From Rhizobium gallicum bv. gallicum R602sp (GTDB taxonomy: Bacteria; Pseudomonadota; Alphaproteobacteria; Rhizobiales; Rhizobiaceae): a stretch of 64,000 nucleotides of DNA. The notes beneath the pieces were generated by a model that was not told the DNA's origin, did no database searches, and saw only the letters and a list, made by a program, of their open reading frames with translations. The position numbers and the translations under genes are program-made. Within the stretch, counting starts at the first letter, position 1. Every line of letters begins with the position of its first letter. The stretch lies in the NCBI RefSeq assembly GCF_000816845.1, contig NZ_CP006880.1:930001-994000 (forward strand). The letters are read 5' to 3'. Positions 9,945-18,403 of the stretch are shown here, piece after piece.

Positions 9945-11150
9945 ATGAGCGACGCCTATATCTGCGACTATATCCGCACGCCGATCGGCCGTTTCGGCGG
10001 CTCTCTGTCATCAGTGCGCGCGGACGATCTCGGGGCTGTGCCTCTCAAAGCACTAATGCAGCGTAACCCATCGATCGACTGGGAGGCCGCCGACGACGTC
10101 ATTTTCGGCTGCGCGAACCAGGCCGGCGAGGACAATCGTAACGTGGCGCGGATGTCGCTGCTACTTGCGGGCCTTCCGATTGCAGTCCCGGGGACGACGA
10201 TCAACCGGCTCTGCGGCTCGGGCATGGATGCCGTCATCGCCGCGGCGCGCGCCATTCGCGCCGGCGAGGCGGAACTGATGATTGCAGGCGGCGTGGAGAG
10301 CATGTCGCGCGCACCATTCGTGATGCCGAAGGCGGACACGGCCTTTTCACGCAATGCCGAAATCTACGACACGACGATCGGCTGGCGCTTTATCAACCCG
10401 CTAATGAAGAATCAGTATGGCGTCGATTCCATGCCGGAAACGGGCGAGAACGTCGCCGAGGATTACAATGTCAGCCGCGAGGATCAGGATACCTTCGCAC
10501 TGCGTTCGCAGGCTAAGGCCGCCGCCGCTCAGGCAAACGGCCGGCTGGCGAAGGAGATCACGACAGTCGTGATCCCACAGCGCAAGGGCGCCCCCATGGT
10601 CATCGAGAAGGATGAACATCCGCGCGCAACGACGATGGAGGCCCTAAGAAAGCTTGGCACGCCATTCAAGAAGGAAGGCGGCACAGTCACGGCGGGCAAT
10701 GCATCTGGCGTCAACGACGGCGCCGCGGCATTGGTCTTGGCCTCCGAAGCAGCGGCGCGGAAGCATGGCCTGAGGCCGATCGCGCGTATCCTGGGCGGTG
10801 CTGCCGCCGCCGTGCCGCCGCGGGTCATGGGGATCGGACCGGTTCCGGCATCGCGCAAGCTGATGGCGCGACTCGGCATGACGGAGGATCAGTTCGATGT
10901 CATCGAGCTGAACGAAGCCTTTGCTTCGCAGGGGCTGGCCGTGCTGCGCGAACTTGGGATTGTCGATGACGATCCCCGCGTCAACCGCAATGGGGGCGCC
11001 ATCGCGCTCGGCCATCCGCTTGGCATGTCGGGGGCGCGCATTGCCGGAACGGCTGCGCTGGAGCTTGTCGAATCGGGCGGGCGCTATTCGCTCTCGACGA
11101 TGTGCATCGGCGTCGGCCAAGGGATTGCGATAGCTCTCGAAAGAGTTTGA
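9945..11150 (+). CDS. pcaF: 3-oxoadipyl-CoA thiolase
   Basis: The 401-residue thiolase cleaves beta-ketoadipyl-CoA to succinyl-CoA and acetyl-CoA. Thiolase motifs are complete: the acyl-accepting cysteine in NRLCGSGMDAV (about residue 90), NEAFASQGLAV, GGAIALGHPLGMSGARI (active-site His) and the C-terminal CIGVGQG cysteine. A GAGGAAGAG precedes the ATG at 9945. It is the third gene of pcaIJF. Confidence 0.95.
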   Translation: MSDAYICDYIRTPIGRFGGSLSSVRADDLGAVPLKALMQRNPSIDWEAADDVIFGCANQAGEDNRNVARMSLLLAGLPIAVPGTTINRLCGSGMDAVIAAARAIRAGEAELMIAGGVESMSRAPFVMPKADTAFSRNAEIYDTTIGWRFINPLMKNQYGVDSMPETGENVAEDYNVSREDQDTFALRSQAKAAAAQANGRLAKEITTVVIPQRKGAPMVIEKDEHPRATTMEALRKLGTPFKKEGGTVTAGNASGVNDGAAALVLASEAAARKHGLRPIARILGGAAAAVPPRVMGIGPVPASRKLMARLGMTEDQFDVIELNEAFASQGLAVLRELGIVDDDPRVNRNGGAIALGHPLGMSGARIAGTAALELVESGGRYSLSTMCIGVGQGIAIALERV

Positions 11151-11266
11151 CGGCGCACAGCGGTTCTCGCTTTCGTGCGTTGTCCATCCGCAATTTCGCC
11201 TGCTAAGACGCTCGTCAAATCCATTTCACTATCTATTTCATGTCTTTTCGGGAGGCTTCTGCTGCC

Positions 11267-12061
11267 ATGGCTAATCTTGCTCAATCACTCGCGTCCATAA
11301 AAATACCTGACCTGAACGGCAAAGCGGTGCTGATCACCGGTGCATCGACCGGTATCGGTGCGGCTCTTGCCCGGGCGTTCGCGGCGCAGGGCATGAAGGT
11401 TGGCATCCACTACAATGCAAGCCGCGAGCCGGCCGAAAAGCTTGCCGAGGAGATCAGAGCGACTGGTACCGTTGTGCATCTGGTGCAGGGCGACGTTTCA
11501 AAGGAAGGCGAGACCGAACGCGTTGTAGGGGAGACCGCTAAGACCTTCGGACATCTCGATGGCCTCATCAACAATGCTGGCGGCATGCTTGGCCGTAAGC
11601 CGACTGCGGAATATACCGACGAGCATTATGCCAAGGTAATGGATCTGAATGCCCGTTCTGTTCTTGCCGCAACGCGCGCCGCGCATCCCTGGCTTAAGAA
11701 GCAGGGCGGCTTCATCATCAATACCACCTCGATCGCTGCACGAAATGGCGGCGGCAACGGTGCGATTCTTTATGCGGCCTCCAAAGGCTTCGTCTCGACG
11801 ATCACGCGGGGGCATGCCAAGGAGTTCGTCGGCGACCGCATCCGCGTCAACGCCGTCGCACCGGGCGTCATCGCAACGCCGTTCCACGAGCGCTATACCA
11901 ACGACGAACAGATGGAGATGCAGCGCAAAACCATTCCGATGGGCTTTGTCGGTACATCGGAAGACTGCGTCGGTGCTTATCTGTTCCTCGCGTCGCCGAC
12001 GCTCTCAGGCTACATCACCGGCCAGATCATCGAGGTGAATGGCGGCCAGCTCATGCCGTAG
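11267..12061 (+). CDS. SDR family oxidoreductase
   Basis: The 264-residue enzyme has the classical short-chain dehydrogenase layout: cofactor motif ITGASTGIGAALARAF (about residues 22-37), NNAGG, the catalytic Ser in NTTSIAA, and YAASKGF (Tyr-x-x-x-Lys). A C-terminal SPTLSGYITGQIIEVNGGQ segment is also typical. The substrate is unknown. The start at 11267 is chosen because GGGAGG lies 11 bases before it; the ATG at 11240 has no such site. It lies 116 bases after pcaF and may or may not be cotranscribed. Confidence 0.88.
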   Translation: MANLAQSLASIKIPDLNGKAVLITGASTGIGAALARAFAAQGMKVGIHYNASREPAEKLAEEIRATGTVVHLVQGDVSKEGETERVVGETAKTFGHLDGLINNAGGMLGRKPTAEYTDEHYAKVMDLNARSVLAATRAAHPWLKKQGGFIINTTSIAARNGGGNGAILYAASKGFVSTITRGHAKEFVGDRIRVNAVAPGVIATPFHERYTNDEQMEMQRKTIPMGFVGTSEDCVGAYLFLASPTLSGYITGQIIEVNGGQLMP

Positions 12062-12081
12062 CGCCCTTGGCGCCGACGCAG

Positions 12082-12106
12082 GGAACTTTCGCACTGCGGT
12101 AACGTT
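12082..12106 (+). promoter_or_regulatory. EcfG/RpoE2-type stress promoter for glgX
   Basis: GGAAC (12082-12086), 16 bases, then CGTT (12103-12106) is an exact match to the alpha-proteobacterial general stress promoter form. It ends 32 bases before the glgX start. Confidence 0.65.
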
Positions 12107-12138
12107 TCCCGCTTGGCGATCCACCGAGCGGAGTGATT

Positions 12139-14292
12139 ATGAGTTTTTCTTTTTCCGAACTCGACTTCATGAAGCCGGAACTGGGCGCCGAATATACCGG
12201 GACCGGGACTCATTTTGCTGTCTATTCCGCTCACGCCGAGCAGATCGATCTTTGTCTCTTTTCCGACGACGGCAAAAAGGAAACGGCACGCATGCCGTTG
12301 CCCAAGCGCGAGGGCGATATCTGGTCGGGCTATATCGCCGGTGTGAAGCCGGGCACCGTTTATGGCTATCGCGTAAGCGGACCCTATGATCCAGAAAACG
12401 GCCACCGTTTCAATCCCAACAAGCTTCTGCTTGATCCCTACGCCAAGCAGGTGATTGGCGATCTCAAATGGAACGATGCGCTCTACGGTTATACGATCGG
12501 AAAGGACGATCTCTCCTTCGACGAGCGCGACAGCGCGCCCTTCATGGTGAAGGGCGTGGTGCAGGATCCCGATTTCGACTGGGACGGTGATGAGGCAATC
12601 CGGCGCCCGTGGACGGAAACGGTCATCTATGAAACGCATGTGCGCGGTATGACGATGACGCATCCGAAGGTACCGGACAGATTGCGCGGTACCTTTCTTG
12701 GCATGTGCAGCGACCCGATCATCGATCATCTGACGAAACTCGGTGTCTCGGCCGTCGAATTGCTGCCGATCCAGTTTTTTCCGAACGACCGCTATCTGGA
12801 AGAGAAGCATCTCACCAATTACTGGGGCTACCAGACGCTCGGCTTCTTCGCGCCGCAGTCGCGCTACATGTCGAGCGACAAGATCACCGAGTTCAAGACG
12901 ATGGTGAGAAAGTTCCATGCCTCCGGCATCGAAGTGATCATGGACGTGGTCTATAACCACACGGCCGAAGGCAGCGAGAAAGGTCCGACGCTTTCCTTTC
13001 GCGGCCTCGACAATGCAAGCTACTATATTCTCTCGCCTGACGATCCCCGCCACACCTTCGATACGACAGGTACCGGCAACACGCTGAACGTTGCCAATCC
13101 CATGGTGATGCGCATGGTGCTCGACAGCTTGCGCTATTGGGTTGGCGCCATGCACATCGACGGTTTCCGCTTCGATCTGGCGAGCACTCTCGGCCGGCAG
13201 GATATGGAATTCGACCGGCAGGGCATCTTTTTCAGCGCGATTCGGCAAGATCCGATGCTTGCCGGCGTGAAGCTGATCGCCGAGCCTTGGGATGTCGGCG
13301 AAGGCGGCTATCAGGTCGGCGGATTTCCCCACCCCTTTCGCGAATGGAACGACAAATTCCGCGATGACGTTCGACGTTTCTGGAAAGGCGACGGTGGCCA
13401 GGTGTCGGAGATGGCAGAGCGCGTTACCGGCTCGGCGTTGCAGTTCAATCATTCGGACCGTGGCTCGACATCGTCCATCAATCTGCTTTCGGCTCATGAC
13501 GGCTTCACTCTGATGGATACGGTCTCCTTCAACGGCAAGCATAATGAGGCCAACGGCGAGGACAACCGCGACGGCCATTCCGACAATCATTCGGACAATA
13601 TGGGTGTGGAGGGCGCGACCGACGACGCCGATATCTCTAACGCGCGCCGCAGGCGGCGGCGCAACATGATGGCAACGCTGCTGCTCAGCCAGGGCGTGCC
13701 GATGATCCTTGCAGGTGATGAGGTCGGCAACAGCCAGGGCGGTAACAACAATGCCTATTGCCAGGACAACGAAATCGGTTGGATCGACTGGAGCGGGCTT
13801 GACGATCCATTTCTGACCTTCTGTCAGAAGATGATTGCTTTCCGTAAGGCGCAGCCGGAGCTTCGGCAGGAGCGCTTCCTGACGGGTGAAACCGCAGAGG
13901 ACGGACGGATCGAAATCGCCTGGTACAAACCGGATGGCGACTTCATGGACGATGGTGCCTGGAACGACAACGACTTGCGGGTCCTGAGCGTTTACGTGTC
14001 ACGCAGTGTCCTCGCATCGGATGCGGAAAAGATGGATGGTCTTTTCATGGTGTTCAATGCTGGCGGTGATTGCGAAGTCACGCTTCCGGGAGTGAACGGC
14101 ATCAAGACGTGGGAGCGGGTGGTCGACACTGGTGCCGACGATCCCTTCACGGTATTCGATCCGGAAAGCCCGGTGATGGTCTACCGTGAAAGCATTGCCG
14201 TCTTTGCGCCGAAGGGTGCCTCGGTGCCGCCGAAGAATGCCACAAAGACTGAGCGTCAGCGTTGGTTTCACTTCGGTCGGCGGAACAGTTAG
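12139..14292 (+). CDS. glgX: Glycogen debranching enzyme (isoamylase type)
   Basis: This 717-residue glycoside hydrolase family 13 enzyme hydrolyses alpha-1,6 branches of glycogen or limit dextrin. It has an N-terminal CBM48-like domain (GTGTHFAVYSAHAEQIDLCL, about residues 20-110), then the TIM barrel with VIMDVVYNHTAEG, DGFRFDLAS (nucleophile Asp), IAEPWD (acid Glu) and LLSAHDGFTL. The ATG at 12139 has GCGGAG five bases before it. It is followed after 15 bases by topoisomerase IB and preceded by a general-stress promoter, which suggests a stationary-phase or osmotic-stress role (glycogen and trehalose turnover). Confidence 0.92.
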   Translation: MSFSFSELDFMKPELGAEYTGTGTHFAVYSAHAEQIDLCLFSDDGKKETARMPLPKREGDIWSGYIAGVKPGTVYGYRVSGPYDPENGHRFNPNKLLLDPYAKQVIGDLKWNDALYGYTIGKDDLSFDERDSAPFMVKGVVQDPDFDWDGDEAIRRPWTETVIYETHVRGMTMTHPKVPDRLRGTFLGMCSDPIIDHLTKLGVSAVELLPIQFFPNDRYLEEKHLTNYWGYQTLGFFAPQSRYMSSDKITEFKTMVRKFHASGIEVIMDVVYNHTAEGSEKGPTLSFRGLDNASYYILSPDDPRHTFDTTGTGNTLNVANPMVMRMVLDSLRYWVGAMHIDGFRFDLASTLGRQDMEFDRQGIFFSAIRQDPMLAGVKLIAEPWDVGEGGYQVGGFPHPFREWNDKFRDDVRRFWKGDGGQVSEMAERVTGSALQFNHSDRGSTSSINLLSAHDGFTLMDTVSFNGKHNEANGEDNRDGHSDNHSDNMGVEGATDDADISNARRRRRRNMMATLLLSQGVPMILAGDEVGNSQGGNNNAYCQDNEIGWIDWSGLDDPFLTFCQKMIAFRKAQPELRQERFLTGETAEDGRIEIAWYKPDGDFMDDGAWNDNDLRVLSVYVSRSVLASDAEKMDGLFMVFNAGGDCEVTLPGVNGIKTWERVVDTGADDPFTVFDPESPVMVYRESIAVFAPKGASVPPKNATKTERQRWFHFGRRNS

Positions 14293-14307
14293 CAATCGAA
14301 CAAAGCG

Positions 14308-15351
14308 ATGAGTGCTGAAGCCCTAAGTGACATTGGCCTGGTTTATGTGAGCGACACCGAACCCGGTATTAGCAGGCAGAGAAAGGGCCGAGGCTTCTGT
14401 TATCGGCTACCGGACGGCTCGCTGGTTTGCGAGCCGCAGCAGAAGCACCGTATCGCCGCACTCGGGCTGCCTCCCGCATACGAAAACGTCTGGATATGTC
14501 TGAAGGAAAACGGCCATTTGCAGGCGACCGGATTTGATGCACGGGGCCGAAAGCAATATCGCTATCACAAGGATTGGCAGTCCTTCCGCAGCACCGCAAA
14601 ATTCGATCAGCTGATCGCTTTTGGCCACGCCTTGCCTAGGATACGGCGGCAGGTGCAGCGCGATCTTGAGGTTGGTGCGGACAATGTCCGCGGTGTCCTC
14701 GCGGCGTTGACGACATTGCTCGATGAGGCACATCTTCGCGTCGGCAGCCAAGCCTATCTTAAGGAAAACGGCACTTATGGTGCAACGACGCTGTTGAAGC
14801 GGCACATCACGCTGACGGAGGGCCGAATCGAACTGAAATTTCGTTCCAAGGGCGGAAAGCGTGTCCGGCGCAGTCTCAGGCATCCCAGATTGCAAAGGAT
14901 GCTGGAAGAAATCGCCGACCTCCCCGGTCGCCAGCTTTTTATTTGGAAGGACGAGACGGGTACGTTGAAACCGATCGACTCCGGGCGTCTGAATAGCTAC
15001 CTGGCAGAAATTTCAGGTATTGCGATCACCGCCAAGACCTTTCGGACGTGGGCAGGCTCGCTCGCCGCCTTCGCCGTTGCGCGCAATGCGCTCGAAAGGG
15101 GCAAGCGGCCGACGGTGAAGGACATGGCGGAGGCTTCAGCCGCCGTCTTGCACAACACGGCGGCCATCTCGCGCTCAAGTTACATTCACCCTTCCATCAT
15201 CGCGCTCGCCGACAAGGACTATTCCGGAGGCGAGGGGATTCAGCGTTCCGCTAAGCCATTGTGGGGGCTACGGGCGGCGGAGAACCGACTGCTCGATTTC
15301 CTGTCTCGCGATCGGCAGTCGGCGGAGACGCCTGTTCGCAAAGCCTCATAA
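14308..15351 (+). CDS. DNA topoisomerase IB (poxvirus-type)
   Basis: The 347-residue enzyme relaxes supercoiled DNA by nicking one strand through a 3'-phosphotyrosine. Catalytic elements are visible: AHLRVGSQAY (Arg144), RTWAG (Arg246), and the active-site Tyr292 in SRSSYIHPSI. The N-terminal region with YRYHKDWQSFRS is typical of the bacterial short type IB family. It starts 15 bases after glgX and is probably cotranscribed from the stress promoter. Bacterial homologues are often found with Ku/LigD repair genes in rhizobia. Confidence 0.92.
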   Translation: MSAEALSDIGLVYVSDTEPGISRQRKGRGFCYRLPDGSLVCEPQQKHRIAALGLPPAYENVWICLKENGHLQATGFDARGRKQYRYHKDWQSFRSTAKFDQLIAFGHALPRIRRQVQRDLEVGADNVRGVLAALTTLLDEAHLRVGSQAYLKENGTYGATTLLKRHITLTEGRIELKFRSKGGKRVRRSLRHPRLQRMLEEIADLPGRQLFIWKDETGTLKPIDSGRLNSYLAEISGIAITAKTFRTWAGSLAAFAVARNALERGKRPTVKDMAEASAAVLHNTAAISRSSYIHPSIIALADKDYSGGEGIQRSAKPLWGLRAAENRLLDFLSRDRQSAETPVRKAS

Positions 15352-15355
15352 AAAA

Positions 15356-15381
15356 GAGCCCGCGCAGGGGTGCGCGGGCTC
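15356..15381 (-). terminator. Rho-independent terminator for the PfpI-family gene
   Basis: A GC-rich hairpin with arms GAGCCCGCGCA and TGCGCGGGCTC and a four-base loop is followed on the minus strand by six T residues (15355-15350). It lies just past the stop of the minus-strand gene ending at 15400. It probably also slows plus-strand transcripts from topoisomerase IB. Confidence 0.8.
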
Positions 15382-15399
15382 AGCGAACAGGAGGTCCTA

Positions 15400-15960
15400 T
15401 CAAGCGGCTCGCTTCTCGTGGCGGCCTTCCTCGATCTCTTCGACGATCTTTGCTACGAATGCGTCCAGATCGTCCGGTGAACGGGAGGTGATGATGCCTT
15501 GGTCGGTCACGACCTTTTCATCTTTCCAGGTGGCGCCGGCGTTCTTCACGTCGGTCTTGATCGACCAGTAGGAGGTTGCCTGCCGGCCTCGCAACGCATC
15601 GGCTTCGATAAGCAGCCACGGTGGATGGCATATGGCGGCGACGACCTTACCGGATTTTACGAATTCGCGGACGACGCGCATTGCATTCTCGTCGGCGCGC
15701 AGCTTGTCGGGGTTAATCTGGCCTCCTGGCAGGACGAGGGCATCGAAATCGGCAACCTTTACCTCCTTTGCCAGAAGGTCGACACTGATGCTATCGCCCC
15801 AGTCGCCTTTGCTCCAGCTTTTGATGCTGCCCTCCCTGATAGAGGCAATCTTGACAGTTGCGCCACGCCTTTTCAGCTCCTCCTGCGGTACCCGTAATTC
15901 GGAGCGCTCGTAACCGTCAGTTGCAAGAACAAGAATTTTTGCAGAACTGATGGAAGGCAT
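15400..15960 (-). CDS. DJ-1/PfpI family protein, type 1 glutamine amidotransferase-like
   Basis: The 186-residue protein matches the PfpI/YhbO branch of the DJ-1 superfamily, proposed proteases or deglycases that protect against carbonyl stress. The nucleophile Cys111 sits in [10 protein letters not shown], followed by the LVLPGG motif pattern earlier at about residue 75. The start MPSISSAK at 15960 has AAAGGA at good spacing; the longer frame upstream lacks one. A GGAAC-N16-AGTT element lies upstream, fitting stress induction. Confidence 0.88.
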   Translation of the reverse strand: MPSISSAKILVLATDGYERSELRVPQEELKRRGATVKIASIREGSIKSWSKGDWGDSISVDLLAKEVKVADFDALVLPGGQINPDKLRADENAMRVVREFVKSGKVVAAICHPPWLLIEADALRGRQATSYWSIKTDVKNAGATWKDEKVVTDQGIITSRSPDDLDAFVAKIVEEIEEGRHEKRAA

Positions 15961-16006
15961 GGACGTGTCCTTTCCTGCTTCTGTTGAATTCGAGATGCAT
16001 ATGCAC

Positions 16007-16031
16007 AACTACCCGAAGCGCGGTTGGTTCC
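16007..16031 (-). promoter_or_regulatory. EcfG/RpoE2-type promoter for the PfpI gene
   Basis: On the minus strand GGAAC (16031-16027) is followed after 16 bases by AGTT (16010-16007). It ends 46 bases before the start codon at 15960. Confidence 0.5.
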
Positions 16032-16094
16032 CCAGATTTTCGGGACCCCTGGCGGCAATGGCGACTATCGTTCAGTGGACGAGGAGGCGCACAT

Positions 16095-16586
16095 ATGAAA
16101 CCCGAAGCAATCCGGCTTGAACCCGGCAATGTCATTCCGAACAATCCGGCATTTCCCTTGCTGCTTTATCGCGGCGTGCTGAATGGTGACGACCGGGCAG
16201 CCGGCTTTGAAGCGTTGTTTGGACGAAACGGCTGGGGCAATATGTGGCGAAATGGCGTCTATCCGTTCCATCATTATCATTCGAAAACCCATGAGGCGCT
16301 GGGCTTTGCAATCGGTTCGGCGACGTTGATGCTCGGGGGGCCGACGGGCCTCAAGGTCGAGGTCCATGCCGGCGATGCGGCGGTATTGCCTGCTGGAACC
16401 GGCCATTGCCGGATTTCGGCAAGCAGTGATTTCCTGGTGGTCGGTGCCTATCCGGCTGGAGCCGATTATGACCTCTGCCGTGACGAGCCAACGCCGGAAC
16501 AAATGAAACGGATTCAAAACCTCGCCGCGCCAATCACCGATCCCGTTACCGGCGGAAGCGGCGGGCTTATTGCGCTGTGGCGCTGA
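16095..16586 (+). CDS. Cupin domain protein
   Basis: The 163-residue protein has a single cupin barrel. The metal-site histidines are visible in [18 protein letters not shown] and, in the second motif, [12 protein letters not shown]. It resembles the YjlB-type cupins of unknown substrate. The ATG at 16095 is preceded by GAGGAGG. It is divergent from the PfpI gene, 134 bases apart. Confidence 0.8.
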   Translation: MKPEAIRLEPGNVIPNNPAFPLLLYRGVLNGDDRAAGFEALFGRNGWGNMWRNGVYPFHHYHSKTHEALGFAIGSATLMLGGPTGLKVEVHAGDAAVLPAGTGHCRISASSDFLVVGAYPAGADYDLCRDEPTPEQMKRIQNLAAPITDPVTGGSGGLIALWR

Positions 16587-16777
16587 AATGCCGGTGGCCG
16601 CTCGCCGGGATTGAATTGGAGGCGGAAGGGCGGAATGTGTGGGGCTGGGCAGTGGCTTGATTAACATGGCCGCGAGCATCATTTGATTGCGATTAACCTA
16701 TAGCTGACAGCTTCTTGCTCTTTTGTAGACGCTGCCGGTCATCAACGTGACGCATCCTGCGTCCGAGGAGTTTCTCA

Positions 16778-17737
16778 ATGGGCATCATTGATCGCGACAT
16801 CCAGCCGTCTTCGGACACCGGATTGCTGGATGCCTATTCTTTAGCAGTGTCTTCGTCGGTCGATCGTGTCGGCCCTGCGGTCGGTCGGATCGAAAGAGCC
16901 GGTGGGCGTGCCGCTCATGGATCGGGCTTTGCAATCTCGCCGGATGGCCTTGTCGTCACCAACAATCATGTCGTGGATGACGCCAAGAATATCCGGATCA
17001 CCACGCCGGAAGGAGCGGTCGTCGAGGGCAGGGTGCTAGGACGCGATGCTGATACCGACCTCGCTTTGATCCGCGCGAACGACTGGACGGGTGCTTGGGC
17101 GAAACTGGGGGACTCAAAAAGCCTTAAGCGCGGCCATATCGCCATAGCAATCGGTAATCCTCTGGGCTTTGAATGGACGGTCACGGCAGGAATAGTATCC
17201 GCATTGGGTCGGTCGATGCGGGCGGCCAGTGGTCGTTTGATGGAGGACATCATCCAGACCGATGCCGCACTCAACCCAGGCAATTCCGGCGGTCCACTGG
17301 TGTCGTCTGCGGGTGAGGTGATCGGCGTTAACACCGCGATCATCCAAGGCGCGCAAAGCATCGCGTTCGCGGTCGCGTCCAATACGGCAAAGCATGTGGT
17401 CTCCGAGCTTCTACGCTTCGGTCATGTTCGCAGAGCCTATGTCGGCATTGCTGCGGACACCGTCGAGCTCCATCGAAGGATAGCTTTGGAAGCGGGCATC
17501 GTGCAAAAGACGGCCGTCCGACTTCGCCGCGTCGAGCCGGGCGGCCCAGCCGAGAAGGCGGGGCTGCAGGAGGGCGATTATCTCCTGTCAATCGACCGCC
17601 ATCCGGTTTCGGGCGTCGACGACGTCGTGAGATTGATGGACGGAGAAAGGATCGACACGGACAGCGATTTCCTGATCTTCTCGGTGGCAGGCCGGATAGA
17701 AAATCGTACGGTCAGGCCGCATCGCAGGCATTCATAG
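16778..17737 (+). CDS. Trypsin-like serine protease with PDZ domain (HtrA/DegP family)
   Basis: The 319-residue protein has a chymotrypsin-fold protease domain with an intact catalytic triad: His64 in VTNNHVVDD, Asp94 in ADTDLALI, Ser170 in NPGNSGGPLV. One C-terminal PDZ domain follows (GGPAEKAGLQEGDYLLSID). No signal peptide or N-terminal membrane segment is visible, unlike classical DegP, so it may act in the cytoplasm or be exported in another way. A GAGGAG precedes the ATG. Confidence 0.9.
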   Translation: MGIIDRDIQPSSDTGLLDAYSLAVSSSVDRVGPAVGRIERAGGRAAHGSGFAISPDGLVVTNNHVVDDAKNIRITTPEGAVVEGRVLGRDADTDLALIRANDWTGAWAKLGDSKSLKRGHIAIAIGNPLGFEWTVTAGIVSALGRSMRAASGRLMEDIIQTDAALNPGNSGGPLVSSAGEVIGVNTAIIQGAQSIAFAVASNTAKHVVSELLRFGHVRRAYVGIAADTVELHRRIALEAGIVQKTAVRLRRVEPGGPAEKAGLQEGDYLLSIDRHPVSGVDDVVRLMDGERIDTDSDFLIFSVAGRIENRTVRPHRRHS

Positions 17738-17857
17738 CGCCACAAAGCCGTGAGTCATGTCATTGAGACAGCCCGGACATCAGTTCCGGCTCACGCCCTA
17801 TTGCAGTTGGGGAAAGCCGGCGGTGAAGCGGCGCCAGCCTGTCACTGGTATCAATTC

Positions 17858-18253
17858 TCGACGATAATGCCGCCCGAATAGCCAGCAATGAAGGGACGGA
17901 AGGGGTAGCGCTGCCAAGGGAGCCCTAGTTCCGGCACGACGCAGTACACTAGAGGGAAGGCATAAGCAGCAGTCAGCGTAACCGAGCGGCTCCTCCATTA
18001 CCGTCAATCGAACGCGCGGGATAAAGATGAGCGGGAAGCACCGCAAGGGTCGTCACAAACTGGCGGTTTGCCTCGATCCGCACCTGCTTCCAGACGGCGA
18101 GATAGTCAAGCATGTTACCGCAACGGCCATCAGAACGAGGCTCTTTGCCGGATCATGGTGGCGCCAAAAGGTCGCGAGGTGAAAGACTCGGTAGATCGTG
18201 AAGGTCTGACGCGGACCGAAGTCAAAGACCAGCGGCAGTGAAAAGCGCTTGTG
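17858..18253 (-). pseudogene. Unidentified decayed coding remnant
   Basis: On the minus strand three successive pieces read like one protein broken by frameshifts. They are FHLATFWRHHDPAKSLVLMA, then LDYLAVWKQVRIEANRQF, then LTAAYAFPLVYCVVPELG and a final FRPFIAGYSGGIIVEN before a stop at about 17858. Composition is protein-like and partly hydrophobic, but I cannot name a family. The rest of the stretch 17738-18298 shows nothing else. Confidence 0.3.
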
Positions 18254-18298
18254 CCGCGCCAATCTTTGGAGCGAAATTGCCTGATCCTTCGAATATGT

Positions 18299-18313
18299 TG
18301 ACAATCATAGTCA
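18299..18313. promoter_or_regulatory. RirA-type iron-responsive operator of the siderophore receptor
   Basis: TGACAATCATAGTCA matches the TGA-N9-TCA iron-responsive operator bound by the Fe-S repressor RirA in rhizobia. It lies 90 bases upstream of the TonB-dependent receptor start, so the receptor is probably expressed only under iron limitation. Confidence 0.65.
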
Positions 18314-18403
18314 TGTTATCTAACACCCCTCAAACCAACGGCATCTTGCACCTGTCGAGGCAGGCGGAGTGTTTGATTGGTCCGCGCATGAGAGGGGCTG
18401 TGT

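Noticed and set aside
12010..13590. Long minus-strand open frame (526 codons)
   Set aside because: It is antisense to glgX, whose GH13 motifs are complete; the antisense product has no family resemblance and reflects GC-rich codon use.
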